A DNA stretch of 64,000 nt. It comes from Anas platyrhynchos. Its lineage: Eukaryota; Chordata; Aves; Anseriformes; Anatidae. The stretch's first letter is position 1, and the number at the start of each line of letters is the position of its first letter. Below the pieces are notes generated by a model. It was not told the origin of the DNA and did not search any database. It was given only the letters and a program-made list of their open reading frames with translations. Of the stretch, positions 22,601 through 36,002 are shown piece by piece. Made by a program: the position numbers and the translations under genes. Where the stretch lies: the NCBI RefSeq assembly GCF_047663525.1, contig NC_092607.1:5923001-5987000 (forward strand), written 5' to 3'.

Positions 22601-24100
22601 TCGTAGTTTGAGCTCACACGTGCAGGTGCCGTCTCTAAACACAAGCGGGAAGGTTTTGCTTTGGAGACTTTGAACCATTTATTTTTTATTTTTTATTTTT
22701 GTCAACTACCAAGTGAAACATTTTGTTTAAAAAATGCCTAAACACAATATTTTGACATTTTCAAAATGTTCTCCTGTTCCCTTTAGCCAAAACATGCTGC
22801 TATATTCAAAGCAAATTTGCAGATCCCTTCAGCCCTCCCAAAACACACAGGTTTTGCTGAATTTCACAAAAACTGCTGCTGGGCAAGGGGCAGGGAGGAG
22901 CAGGAGAGCCAAGATGGGGCTTTAAGAAGCAGGGAGAAGGAGAAACGAGGGGGAGCAGAGGTTTTTGGGGTGCTAGGAGAGGGGTGGGAGAGGCTGGGAG
23001 GAGCGGGCAGGGGCGAGGGGCTCCTGGTAGGGATGGAGGGAGCCTGGGAGCCGGGCAGCACCATGGATGCAGGGCACTGGGGAGCACAGGGGAGCAGAGG
23101 GGCTTGCCCAAAATGGGGCCAGACACAGAGGGGCTAAGACACAGCTCTGATGCCATCACCCGCGGGATGATGCGGGATGATCCCTGCAGCCACACAGGCA
23201 CCCACGCTTTGTCGTGCACCCTGGGCTGTGAGGCCCTTTCTCATGGCGCACCCAAACTCGCAGCTTTCCCCTGGGAGGGAAAAAAAAAAAGATAAAAAAA
23301 AAGAAAAGGAGAAAAACAAAATAACCACATCTGAGAGGCTGTAGCGATGCTGCTTACCGGCAGCCGTGCCTTGCCACCGCCCGCGGCACCGGCACAGAAA
23401 CTGTGTCAGTGGCAGCGAGCCGCCCCGGGAAGGGTCCCCAGTGCCCCGGCCTGCAGCCCCTCCATGAGGAGGGATGGAGGAACGGAGCTCCAGGCTCAGC
23501 AGGGCTGTTGGGGCTGGGTGGAAGCTCTCTGAAGTCCTCCCCACCGGTCCTGTGCAGCCTGAGCTCAGGGGAGAGGTACCCGCAGGGTGTTCGCCCCGTT
23601 GGGTCCCATCCAAACCTGCTCCCAGGGCAAAGGGCCGAGCACGGTGCGTGCTGTCAGCACAGTCAGCAGTGGGGCGACATCTCAGTATGCCGATATTTCC
23701 TGTTATTTTACCGGTTACATTTGGATTCAGAGGTGATTCACGGGGTTCGTGACCTTCTCAGATGCTACATTACTGGGGACACTGTGGGCGGCTGCTATAA
23801 TTGGCAGCTAATTTCTTGAATTCGGCAGCACGAGCAACACATTGCCCTCCCAAGCCAGTCGGCTGCGTGCAGACCACGAGGTGGGTTGGCCAGAGGACAC
23901 TCCAAATCCCACCTCTAGTGTCCCTGCTGCACAGCATGGCTGTAGGGTCACACGACAGGAGGGTGCTATGGGGCTGCAGGACCCCCGAAGGGCTCACTTC
24001 CAGAGCCACAACCACCTTTTCTAGCTCTGCTCTCATCACGGCTGGGGCTGTCCTGCCCCAACGTACAGCACGCAGCAATGACGACCTACACGTGGCCAGC
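19685..24100. other. Intergenic DNA, no gene recognised
   Basis: Mostly GC-rich with AT-rich patches, for example 20820-20900 with AAGTAATTAACC. A possible but unsupported exon-like segment at 21215-21320 is discussed in the findings. A-rich runs occur at 22680-22700 (ATTTTTT units) and 23280-23324. Open frames at 21792-22337 (-), 22806-23219 (-) and 23134-23613 (-) have overlapping frames on the other strand and no recognisable domain. Confidence 0.5.
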
Positions 24101-24138
24101 AGCCCCATGGCAAAGCAGCCCCATGGCAAAGCAGCCCC
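24101..24138. repeat. Perfect 16-bp tandem duplication
   Basis: AGCCCCATGGCAAAGC is present twice in perfect tandem, with 6 bp of a third copy. Short and probably a recent slippage product. Confidence 0.9.
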
Positions 24139-24178
24139 CAGAGGTGGAGAGACCACAGAGAGGTGACGTAAAACAAAC

Positions 24179-24195
24179 AAAAAAAAAAAAAAAAA
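24179..24195. repeat. Poly(A) run, 17 nt
   Basis: Uninterrupted A17 followed by GAAAAGAAG; simple repeat with no recognisable retrocopy upstream. Confidence 0.85.
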
Positions 24196-27100
24196 GAAAA
24201 GAAGTTTGGGGAGGATATTGGGATATCCTTCTTAGTTTTGCAGCATCACCACTGGAAGACGATTTGGAAGCCCAAAATTTGGCTCAACTTCATCCCAGGA
24301 TGGCTAACAAAGATGAACCAGACTGAGAGCTGCAAATAAAAGATGTAAAGTCTGCTGAAGTGTCTGACTGAAGACAGCCACTGTCCCTTGAAGGTTGTGG
24401 AAAACTCCCCGTTGGCCAGGCCAGATCAAGGAGGCTCTGCAGGAGGCTCTCAGCCTTCCTCTGGTGCAGACCATGAGCCAAGAAATGACCAGGTGGGTCA
24501 TCCTCAAAAGCATTAAAGTGACCCAGATTCCCAGAAAACACAGAGCTGACCTCTAACCCCTTTACCTGGGGTCACCCAGCACCACCAGCACCTCCCATAG
24601 AACAGGGCAGGGGAGGGTGATCTCCTAGGGCAGACTCAGCAGCTCTCCATCCCAACCATGCCACTCCTAGGCCAGCTTCCCCAACAGAAATTCTGGCCCA
24701 ACAGTTTATCCTCACATCAACAGCACAAAGCTGCACAGATGGAGGATTTCAAGGGGAAATTATTTAGATAAGAGATTATCAGGTATACTTCGATGTCAGC
24801 TGAGCTTCTGGGCTTAATGCAGAATGATGGATCACCCATCCAAATACATATTATTTTCCCTGGAGGCACTGCCCTGTGAAATTTATTTCCCTCTGAAGGG
24901 CCTTGTAAATCATTTGTAACAAATAATCCACAGCATTGCCAAGCCCACATGCTCAAAAACCTGGAGTCATGTGTTAGGAGATTGGCCTAAAAATCATGAG
25001 AGTTTCCTTTTCTAGCAGTTTAGAAGGTGGACCTTCCTCTGCCTTACGACTCTTTCTTGTTCATTTGCCTCTTTCTCAAGCTTTCCTCTCCACCCTCTAT
25101 TCCTGGCAGCGTATTCCCATACGTTAAATTCAAGCTGGGGTCTACTTCAGACCTCTTAACTCCCATACCTGGACCTTTCAAGCATGAGCACCACCACGCT
25201 GCTTATTCACTGCTGCTCTCAAGGGGCTGGAGAACACGGTTTGCCCCAAAGCGTTTGTCATCCAAACCCAGGCATCAAATCAGTCCTGCCCCAAGTGTTC
25301 ACCTTGACCTTGGTATCACCCTTCCCCATGATAGCTCCTGGACTTGCAGACCGGTGGTGGTCTCACATCCCGCATGCACCTGAAGTGAGAGAGCAGAAAG
25401 TTTCCTGGCCGAGGTGCTGCAAACGTTCAGCATTTCAATGGGCATCACCAGAGGATGCTTCGTGCTGAGCAAGGGCTGCGGCAGTGTGCTGCCCCTATCT
25501 GATCATCTCCCACGACCGGCCCTCAGCCCTATCTGATCCTGCAGTTATTGAAAACTCAGCTGGGTGTGACTGGGATCATTTTTCAGGGTTTTCATGTTGT
25601 TGTTAGACCACAGTGAAAATTAAAGAGCCAGGAACAGGAGAAAGCGCTGTACTTTCACTATGATACTTTCTGGTAATGAGATATTTATTAATGTTCATTT
25701 CTTCTTAAAGGAAACAAACCAAACCCAATCCCTTATCTCTCCCTCAGTGTTTAAGTTATGAGTAACACAGGAAGCTATTAAGCCATGAGACAGCAAATAC
25801 ACCCTGCTCAGGAGCCTGTGGGTGTAGGAGATACAGTGATAAAACCAAGATATATCTAATCACTCCCAGTTACCTTGAGCTTTCTGCAACTCTTGAAATG
25901 ATGTAGGGATCTAAAGATGCTTTGTCTTCTTTATGAGAAAAGCAGCTGTGATTTAGCAGTTTAATCACTTTTGTCACAAAGAAATGCAAAACAAAACACA
26001 TCACCAGGATATATTATTTTTTCAAAGCTGCACTTTGTTTCCCATCAGTAAGGAACAATTGTAACACCTAACGGTGGGTTGAGATAGATGCACGTTCCAT
26101 AAAGCTGATACAGAGGCCAGGCTTAGATCAGCTCTCCGAAACTGCTGACCCACTGAGGGCTTAGTAATGACGGCCACAGCCAAAATCTACCGACTTTGGG
26201 TGCTCAGCAGGTCTTGAGAGGCAGCTGGCTGACTTGAGGGTACTCGCCACAGTATGAGGAGCTGTCTCAGAACCAAGCAGGATTTGTCTCACAGGATTTT
26301 TTCATCCCATGTTGACTTCCAAGCAGCCTTGTTGGACCTGCAGGACTCGAGCCATGCTGCTGCAGCTCTTGCCTTCACCGACGGTGCAGACGACCCACGC
26401 TCCAGCAGGCTGGGCTTCCTCCCACACTCTGGATGTGCAAAGCTCTCCCCGCTCTGCTAACGGGCACCAGGGTGTGAAGAGATGGGTTTCTGAAAAAGAG
26501 AATGCAGTGAAGTAATTATTTCCTTTGTCATTATAATCACACCCATGTGGGTCATTAGCAGGGCAGGAAACTCCGCCGAGGAAGCTGCAGGTCCCACCGA
26601 ACCTCGCCAGCACCGCTCCTGCCCCAGCCCCAGCTCCCTTACCAAACAACATCCCAGCTGCCTGGCTCCAGCCCCAGCTCCCCACAGGCTTTGGGATTTT
26701 TTTCTTCCACCCCTTCCTACATCTTCTTCCCTGCTGTGGCCCAGCTCTCCTGCTCGGTACCCAGGAAAGGGCCAGGAGCACCCATGGGAGCCCATCTCCC
26801 AGCCTTGGCCAATGCAGGCAGGAGCCATGGAGCTTTTAACTGCTGAATTATTGCCGAGCCCCCTGCTGAGTGTATGCACAATGTGGTTTCCCCAAAGGCT
26901 TGTGATACAGCCAAAGTGTGGCATGTTTCTATAGGAAAAGCAAAACATCCCCATAGCAAAATGACTACCCCTTTCCAGGCTCCAAAGCCTTGCCGAAAAT
27001 GCCCAAAGAAAGGGCCACCAGTTCATTATGGTTTTGTAATGCATCTTTTACTCCTATACCTTAGACACAGTGGCTCATAAGCTGCTGCCAGCCCATTATA

Positions 27101-30100
27101 CAGGATCCAAAAGCTTCGTTTCCTCAGTAGCCATTTTCAAAACCGATTTTGTGTTTCATATTTGCTGGCTTTGATGTACGGCTGTATTTCCCTGCATCAC
27201 GCCATGGCAGTGCGATAAAAGGTCTTGGTGCAATGGTTGCTGGACACATGTCCAGAGAGACTCGGGACAAAGACTGGAAGAGGGAAAAGTCTTTGCATGG
27301 CTTTTGATGAAAATTCACCCTCTGACACTTCTCCTCAGTGGCCAGTGAGGGATTCCCACCTGGGCACCGGTCAGGTTGGCCATCGGTCCCCAAGTCATCC
27401 CTTGTAATAAGGGGACAATGGTCCCAAACCAGTCCCTAAACACCCTGGTCCCTGCCGGAGCAGACCTCTCATGGGCTGCAGCAAAGTTTGGAAATGAACA
27501 GCAAGGACTCTTGGAAATGACCAGCATGGCCTCTGCAGCCACAATGAGTCATGGACGTGTTTCAGCTCAAGTCCATGTGAAGGAACAATGATTTGCAAAC
27601 AAATCATCCCCATTCTTCCTCACTCACTCCTCTCCTCATCACTGGTGATGTTTTCTGCAGCTGCACCAAGGGGACATACCTATCTAAATAATCTGACCTT
27701 TTCAGAAGCCCAGGTCGGGCAGGACAATTTGTGTGGTTGATGGTTACAAACAAAGCGGGTCATGGCACCAGTCCCCGCAGTGCCACCATCCAGAGACAGG
27801 CCATGGCACGGCTGGCCACAGCCGCACACTGAGGTTGGAGGAGCCTGACAGCAGCCATGCTCTGAATGGAATAAACATGCAAACCCAGGACTTTCTATTT
27901 TAGTAAGACCAAGCAAGGTGAAGCCAAACGGGAATTTCCTAATTACCCTGCTTTGAGGTTTTTGAAAGCATTACTCTATTTTGGAAAGCATGGATTTTTT
28001 ACAACCGGATTTTTTTTTAAACCTGTGATGCACTAAGTTTTCTGAAATTTGTGTTGAAAAAAGGTTTCTCTGGTCTGAGAAGACAATCTGGTTAAAGTCA
28101 GAAACAAAATCACTGTTGCTTAGAGGCCCTCATTACGGAGGCTGGTGACCAAGTTTGAGCTGACTTCTCCAGCAAAAGAGCATTTACCTCTTTTTGTTAA
28201 TGACACGGAGAAACTGGAGGCCCTCACCACAGCACGGGCTTCACAGGGGACTTGGGGAGCACCAGATGAGGATCCCCTGGTTCCTGGTGGGTCTGGAAGG
28301 AGGCAGGAGACCCGCAGGAGGCACAGCCCCAACCTGGCCACTGGCCGTGCTGTGGCTGGAGCGGGCAAGTCGTGCTTCTCATGAGAAAAGTCAGAAAGAC
28401 ACGTTTCCACCTCAGCCCATCACGGGAAGGCGTCTGATATCTCACGGGTGCTGCAGGGCAGAATAACCGTTCCTCACCCCCCGCCCGCGGTGCTGCATGG
28501 AGCACGAGCACCTCTGATCTCTATCGCTGCCTCGCTTCGCTTCCCAGCGCCGCGCAGCAATGACAGCAGTTGTGAGATGAGCTGGCCAGGCTGCCCCAAG
28601 ACGCTGCTGCAGCTCCAGTGGTGGCAGGTGTGACACGGCTATGGGACAGTGTAGGTGACACCAGCTTGCACCCAAAAAGTCCCGGCTCCAAGCCCTGTGG
28701 GGTGGCAGTGCTGCCCCGCACATCACGGCGCCTGGTTCTGGATGAGGCCCAGGCAGTGTGCCGTGCCCCAAATTGCTGCTGCCTTGGGCAAGTACCAATA
28801 GTTCCCGTGAGACTGGCTTTGTTTCCTAAAATCTCAGCCCTGTGGGTCAGTCAAAATTATCATCTGTCAGTAAGGAAAATGTTTTATTTCTAGCACTGAG
28901 GGTAGCAATAGAAAGTTGGACAAGTTTCAGTCTGACCCTTCAACACTCTGAAACAAGGAGACAAAGAGGATGAGCTCAAAAATTTTAAAACTTTGTAATT
29001 TTGCAGCCCATCGCCTGATTTCAAAGTCCCAAAGCCTAAGGATCATTTATCATCAGCTCAATATAGCCTACTAGGAGCTCTTCTAGAACACAGTTGGGGC
29101 TTTCTTCGACTACAGGTTAGCAGATCCCTCCTTCAGCCTCAAAAGAAACTCTCAGAGTGTTTTCCATTTGACTTTTTATTTTTATTATTTTGGAGAGAAG
29201 GGGGAAGTTTCAGAGTTTTGGAGAGGTCATATTTTCCCCTTCCAGCTATGAAAACTGCTCTTTCACCTGAATACATGTATACAAATACAGAAAGTATATG
29301 TTGGTGCACGATACTACCCACAAAGGCTTGTTAGATAAAAATCTAGATAAGCAGCCAAGCTTAGTCAGCTGAATTTTAACTACATTTCACTAAGCTCACT
29401 ACATTTTGAGAGTGAATGATACAAAAGATGTTCTCCAAAATGCCTTTAGAGCATCCAAGCATGGTTCAGTAAAGCCCTAAGCCATTTCTAATGTTAAGCT
29501 TCACAGAGTTTTGACACATCATGAGAAAACAAGAAAGAGGAAGACAGGAAACGAGCCCCAACAACTAGGTCTCATAATGAGCAAAAATCAATTCAGATCT
29601 GCTGGCAGAATCCAAAGAAACCTGGTCCCAAAATTGCAGTGTATTTTTGCAGTAGGCTGGTATGTTGTTGTCGTTATTTGCTCGTTGGTACTCATCCAAC
29701 AAGTCTGAGAAATCACAACCAAAAACTTGAAAGACAGAAGCCACAGTGCTAATACATTTGGCACGGAAAAACAGATGAAGCACGGGCTTAAATGGGGACT
29801 TCACGAATGCAACAGCTGATCAGGTATAAATGCATTGCACCCTCAAAGTGCTGCAGAAAGGTTCTGTGCACCAACTGCCCACAGCGTCCTCTGCCTGCTC
29901 TGAGATTCAGACACCCATGCCATAATGGAGGAGAAGCTGGGATGCCCCCTTGTACCACTGTTGGTGTCTTCACCGTACCCAGCTCAACAAATGGTTGGGC
30001 TCACCGTGGATGAGAAGCTCAGAGGCAGGTGGTGGTTCTGTCTTCTGCTCAGTCACGTCCAGAGCCACGGCCCACCTCTGGATGTCAGATCTTCGGCTGT

Positions 30101-31955
30101 GCTGACATCAACAGGAGCCTGCTTCTGTTTCAGTGGAGCTGGGAGGTCATGGCCAGGGGTTCTGCATGGCCCTGCACACTGCCAGCACATCATCTTCCCA
30201 TCGGGAAGTCTGTCTTTTCAAAGCTCACTGCCAGTGTGCCACCTCGCTGTCTCAAAGTTGCTCTGCAGCTGGAGCTGGAAAGGTGCCTCAAAGCATTTTG
30301 TCTGAAGGGAAAGCAGAGCCAGCACCTGTCTGTGAGCCTCTCTAGCAGGCTCTAGGAAAAACATCAACAGAGTAGAAATAAATCTTCAAATGGGAGAGGC
30401 AGGAGCCCTTCAGCCCAGTGACACCTGAGGATGCAGGCAGCAGCAGCAGAACTGCCATGAAAACAGGCCTCTTGTGACACGGAAGTGATCAGACCACTCA
30501 TAACAACAACAAATGCACATGGTCTTCTTTAAAAATAATTTCCACCTTGACAGTTCTGGTGGCTGCCTGAGCTCTCTGCAGTGCTGTGGCTGTCCCTCCG
30601 CACACAGACAGCGGCAGATCAGGCTGTCCCTGCGGGAAGGGAAGAGAAGAGAAGAGCGCAGGGCCTAGCGAGAGCAGTGATGCGCCCATGGGCCAGAACA
30701 TGAAGAGCCCAATGGTCACTGCCAACACCCAAGAGCACAAGCACTACTCCAAAGAGATACCAGGTCCAACTGGAGCACCCACAGACCGGCGTTACACATG
30801 CCCAACGCTTGTGCTTCAGAGGAAGCTAAAATGAACAGCAGTTGCCAAATCATCCTTCCATGAAAGAGTCTGAAGGCAACCAGCAGAGCCGAGGCCAGGC
30901 CCTGCCAGTGGAAGCATGCTCGATTTCTACCAGTAATATCAAACTAACAACTGAGAACTGAAAGTTTTGTTTTTAAAGTGAACTTTTCATTCTTTCTGTT
31001 TTCTATAAGCCACCAAGTGTGGCAGAGAGCTTTCAATGTAAACATCTTTGTGAGCAGCTCACTTTCTGGCAGGCACCTCTGTCCAAGCTGCTGCAGAAGT
31101 GGCCAATTCTGGGCGGGTTCTGGCCATCGAAATCTGTCCTTGTCCACAGCTTCGCCAGGCAGCATGAAGAAAAACCCCTGTGGGAGAGTGCTCCATTGAA
31201 ACCTGTGACAAAACCCTGCAGACCTCAGCAGGGACAGGGCTTCCCTCTGCTCTGATGTCTACCTGCAAGCCACCCCACTCCCAAGCACCACAGGGCAGTC
31301 GCTTCTGCTGATGACCACTTATGGAGACAAATCATGCTGTCTTCACAGTAATTTGAGCGTCACAAAATTAGCAGTTATTTAATACCAAAGTGATTTTCAC
31401 AGAGAATACAACCAGGGAGGAGCTTCCTATTCACTCCTGTCAAAAAACAGGCCTAGCAACAGAAGGCAGCCATCAGGTTGCCACCTGAGCAGCCGTGACA
31501 TAACCGGTGTCGTGGCAATGAAGTAATTTTAGGCTGAAAGCAAAAACAGGAAATCGAAAAGGAGAATGCTGGACAGAAGTGGCTCCAGTCCCCAGGAATC
31601 CCCAGGACAAAATTCGCATTTCTCCAGCCCCTACAGCAGCTCCAGATCCATCTGCCCTGGCTTCCCAGCCTCAGGCAGCATTACCCACTCATGCACGTGG
31701 TCCTTGTCTCCTGCTTTGAAAAACAAACTTACCTTTGTTCTGACCTTTACCTAACAGCAGGAGCCCTCTTGTTCTGTGACAAGTTTCAGTGAATTTGTTT
31801 TACATGGTCGTAAACTAGGGAATAAAATGTCTCTGCAATCTCTCCATGTTTCCAGACACGGAAGGATTTACTCATTGCTTCTTGCCAGCTGTAAACTCCA
31901 TCTTTTTTACCACATTCAACATGTGAATGTGAAAGCTGGGTGACTTTCCCAGACC
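24196..31955. other. Intergenic DNA, no gene recognised
   Basis: About 7.8 kb without a supportable gene. AT-rich patches occur at 24720-24930, 25600-26100, 26510-26545 (GTAATTATTTCC, CATTATAATCAC), 27900-28080 and 28960-29500. The remainder is GC-moderate with short frames on both strands. A short direct repeat, CCCTATCTGATC, occurs at about 25493 and 25528. I recognise no metalloprotease, MHC-like or other exon on either strand. Confidence 0.5.
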
Positions 31956-31975
31956 AAAAAAAAAAAAAAAAAAAA
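31956..31975. repeat. Poly(A) run, 20 nt
   Basis: Uninterrupted A20. On the minus strand it is translated as a phenylalanine run inside a 171-codon open frame (31786-32301), which makes that frame less believable. Confidence 0.9.
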
Positions 31976-34900
31976 GTGTTTTGAGCTTCTAGGTCAAAAT
32001 CCCAGCTGCACTGGAGCTGATAACCAAACTGGATTTCCCAACCATGTGTGGAATAAGGCTGAATTTCTATAGTCTCAAGGCTACTTTTTTTTTTTCTATC
32101 TTTGCTGACCACAGGCAGCCCCATGCCTCTCCCTGATGGTCGCATCACTTGGGAACATGATGAACTGATGTAGAAGGGAAATGCAGTCTGTCCTTTGCTT
32201 TTGCCTATCTGCATTCCACAGACACCAATCACCTCAACACCTCTAAATCTTTCTGGTAAAAGAATATCAAAGCCACAATCCCTATGGGAAAATCCTAGCA
32301 CTCAGATTGAGAAAATGAAACCTCAGTCGCACAAGTTGGCAGCTTTGGATTTTATCAATGTCATGTAACACAGGTGCCATAAATCCCAACACTAAAAACC
32401 AAGACACATTGATGTTAACTCCATTTTATTTTTGCTTTCTCACTTGTCAAAATCCCAACAGTAAGCCAGACTTGCATAAGATATTCAATTCTATATGGAG
32501 CCATCGTTCTTTGTGAACACAGTACAAACAGCTCCTGCACGAGCCTGTTTGGAACAGGAGCCCTCACTGCATTAATTCTCTGCTTGCTGCCCACCAACAG
32601 CTTCTGCAACTACATGTCAGTTAAGTTAGTTAAGATAGTTAGCGAAAAAAAGAAGCAAGGATGGGGAGATTTAAAGAAAATGAGCTGAAGGCAGGGAAGA
32701 TGCACAGTGGAGTGCTGCAGCATCAGCTCACCTTTTCTCATCTTTTGCTGTCATTTCTAAATGCCGTCTTGGTGGGATGTTCTCTGTTCACCTGCCTGGG
32801 AGTGTGGAGCTGCGTAGCACTGCGACACCTTGCCAGTCACAGCTAGAGTTCAGATCCCAGATCTTTCTTTTTGAATTTGCAGCATGACTTGACATCACAG
32901 TGCCAAGAGGAAGGACAGAAACCTGGCAGCCTGTGAGTTTTCTGTCTTCTATTTGGCCGTATGTCTTCTCTCTTTTATTATGTTAGTCAGGTGCTAAACA
33001 AATAAAATCAATTCTGAACTTATAAAAAGCAATTGGAAATGTCTAGTCTTTTATAGTGAAATCTCAACTGCAGCAGCCCACAGCACTTGGAGAAAAATCA
33101 ATCATCGTTTCCATCCCACTATGTGTGCTACTAAAATTAAGAATTGATGTTTGGTTGCAAAGGAAAATTATTTCAAGAGAACCACCTTAGCAACAGTTTT
33201 CAGTGTTCATAAAACCCCTGTTTATGTTTCTTCTCATAACAGACAAACTCCTACCTTCCACTCCGAATTATAAATATTAATGGCTGATCCTGATTTACAT
33301 ATAGTTTCCATCTTAATGGGCATCAAAATTGCAAGCAGGGCAACAGCACTACTTACAGTAATAGCAAGTAGTAAACAAGTCGTCATCCTGAAGATGTCAT
33401 AAACCCTGTGTTAAACGCCCCTATAATTACACTCTCCCCCACATCCAAATCAAACTTTGTATTATTTTGCCAGTGGCCTTTTCATAAAGACTGAATGCCT
33501 GATGAGCAGGAGACATCTGAAGAAGCACTTATCTCTGATACAGCCTAAATATTTTAACGTGCTACGTCCATTTGAAAGCACCACTCCCCACATCTCCAAT
33601 TTGTGGCATGAAGGCCGACATAACTTGCATGATCTGAGGAAATATGCATACCACGTTAATATTCCTCTAGTATATGCTACGGCCACTTCAGAAACCACCT
33701 ATTCCTACAAGTAATTTCTGTTCTACCAGCTGTATTTGTGTTTATTTACATGCAGGTGCTTGCCACAGTGCCAGTTTATCCCAAGCAGAGGGGCCATGCA
33801 GCATCTGCTGCCCAGGCTCTCCAACCCAGCCAGCCCCAGCACAAGGCGCTGTTTCTGGAAATGGGAGCTGCTCCTTCCCAGCCCCCCACAGACACTTTTC
33901 TCAGCCTCTGTATTGCGGAGCTTGTGGTGTAACAGCACATTCCCCTTGCTCCAGTGGGGCTTGCAGTGAAGCTGCAGCTGTGTCAAGAGACAGAACACCA
34001 AGGGCGAACAAGGAGATAGCTCCCTCTGCTTCCCAAATCTGCCCCGGGGTGTGCAGCAGCCAGAAGTGCTCTCAGAAGAGGAAGGTGATGAGCACTGCAC
34101 TAAACGGGGCTTTTTCACAGCCAGCTTGATTTCGATCCAGCTGGTTCTCTCAGGCACTGCCCATCGGTGTCCCTGGAGCAGGGACAGCCTCGTTTGCACC
34201 GTTCTCTGCTCATTAGGGTCATGGACACCCACTCGCCCTCACAGGTTTAGAGACAGAAAGCTCTTTCGTGATTGTCTGCTCAAATCTGTTATAGTTAGTA
34301 TCCAGATATGCTTTTTTCCATTAAAACATGTTCCAAACACTTAGTGGGGTGCAGTGACTCATCACCAGGCTTCAGTTAGTGCCCATAATGTGGCACCCAT
34401 GGAATTTACCTACCCAGTGGCCACGGTGGCAGCACACTCCTGCCTTCCCTGCCCTCTCTCTGAAGCTGGTGGAGGCACGCACAGCTCTGTCCTCCTGTTT
34501 TTCTTTCAGCTCACATGCAGTATCTGTTTCAAAAACACTTCAGTCAACTTTTAGAATCCAATAGCTGACTTTGATAGAGAAATTACTGTTCCAGTATATG
34601 GTAAATGACAGTGGTCTAGAACACTGTTAAATTTAAGTCTGGAAAATGAACTTTAATAAAATGTGCTCCAATAATGTATTGTGACAGCTCTTAGTGAAAT
34701 CAACTCCAATACTTTGATTCTCCCAGGAAGGCAGTGAGATAGATATACTCCAGCAGCCTTGAGCCATGGAATAAGAAAGCAGACAGCTTTATGATAAATG
34801 GCCTTAGAAACCTAAATTACAGCTGCAGCAAACGAACAATATATCGAAATTACTCCGTGGCTTTTCGTTGCAGCCACCCGGCAGAGCCGAGGGCAGCGTG

Positions 34901-35721
34901 GCGGTACACGAGTGTGCACTGACACCTAGTGGGATAGCCCCGGGCGAGGAACCAGCCCCACTCTGCCCTGGAGCCACCCTGCAGGGAAGGCTGTACCCCA
35001 AAGAATTTGGTGTAGGAAGGCCCCTGGCTCCCACTACCTCACCAGCGTTTTCTGTGCAGCACTGCCTCGGGATAAAGAGGTTTTCTTTTGCTAAAGAACA
35101 TCAACTACAGCCCTCTGCCTTGCTAGATGCCAGCATGAGGTGGCAAAGTGTTGGGTTATTTGTGTCCCTTCTCCTGTGAGAGGCTGGTTACAGCTTTGAC
35201 TTCTACATGCTGCACCTTCGCCAGCCTAAGGCCTCACCTCTCACCTTCCTCACCTTCCCCCTGCCAGGGTCCTGCCTTGCTGCCCCCAGCCCTCAGATAC
35301 AAAGGGGGGAGAGAGGGACAGACTTGTTGTGAATCAAAGCCTAACAATGTTGGAGCAGAGAGAGCTCTGCAACCCCAAAGAAGAGACAAAGGACGTTGTA
35401 TGTAACCAGTTGGTGCAACAACAGCACGGTCCTAAACCGTGTCAGCTAGTCCCACTGGCACTGGGTGACCCACAGCAGCACCCTGAGGTGGAAGGGTGAC
35501 ACGGCCCCATTTTGAGGCATCTGATGCCCCACACAACTCCTGGAAAACAGGGCTGTAAGTCAGAGGAGGAAGAGGCTGGGGGCAGTTTGCCAGGAGGAGG
35601 ACTGACAGACCACCAACAGCTGCTCTGTAGGATTTTTGCACCATTCCCAGCCTCCTTTCCAGTCAGAACAAGGGACTGGCAGCACCTCCCCACAGTGCAG
35701 CCGTGACCTGTCCTGATGGCA
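31976..35721. other. Intergenic DNA upstream of EDEM2, CTCF-like site
   Basis: No gene can be supported. AT-rich DNA from 32270 to 33720 includes an 85-codon stretch open on both strands (33457-33714). On the minus strand, 34919-34932 reads CCACTAGGTGTCAG, 13 of 14 positions of the CTCF core consensus CCASYAGRKGGCRS. It lies 1.2 kb upstream of EDEM2. Confidence 0.5.
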
Positions 35722-36002
35722 ATCACAATCCCAGAATGGGAAGGGACCTCTGAAGATCACCCAGTCCTGCCAAGCAGCATCATAGAGCGCGTTGCACAGG
35801 AAGGCATCCAGGCGGGGTGTATCTCCAGAGAAGGAGACCCCACAACCTCTCTGGGCAGCCTGTCCCAGCGCTCTGCCACCCTCCCAGCACAGAAGTGCCC
35901 CCCCATATTGAGCCAGAACGTCCTGTCTCTTGACCGGCTCCATCCCCCCGACCTCCTCCCCTCGTGTATCTCCGCACATCCATAAACTCTCCCCTCAGCC
36001 CA
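35722..36002 (-). mobile_element. CR1 LINE 3' tail abutting the EDEM2 promoter
   Basis: The + strand begins with 'aatcccagaatgggaaggg', the antisense CR1 terminus. It continues through 'cacccagtcctgcc', 'ctctctgggcagcctgtccc', 'atattgagccagaacgtcc' and a 'catccataaactctcccctc' segment, all matching antisense CR1 landmarks in order. The element is on the minus strand. Its truncated inner end merges with the GC-rich DNA about 120 bp before the EDEM2 start codon, so EDEM2 transcription may begin at or close to CR1-derived sequence. Confidence 0.85.

Noticed and set aside
23818-23834. GAATTCGGCAGCACGAG, similar to a cDNA-library EcoRI adapter
   Set aside because: It differs from the usual GAATTCGGCACGAG by a three-base insertion and lies in continuous genomic sequence with no junction signs; coincidence is likely.
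1-35721. MMP24 or PROCR exons expected by synteny
   Set aside because: No cysteine-switch, zinc-binding, hemopexin or MHC-like motif found in any frame; reported only as a synteny question.
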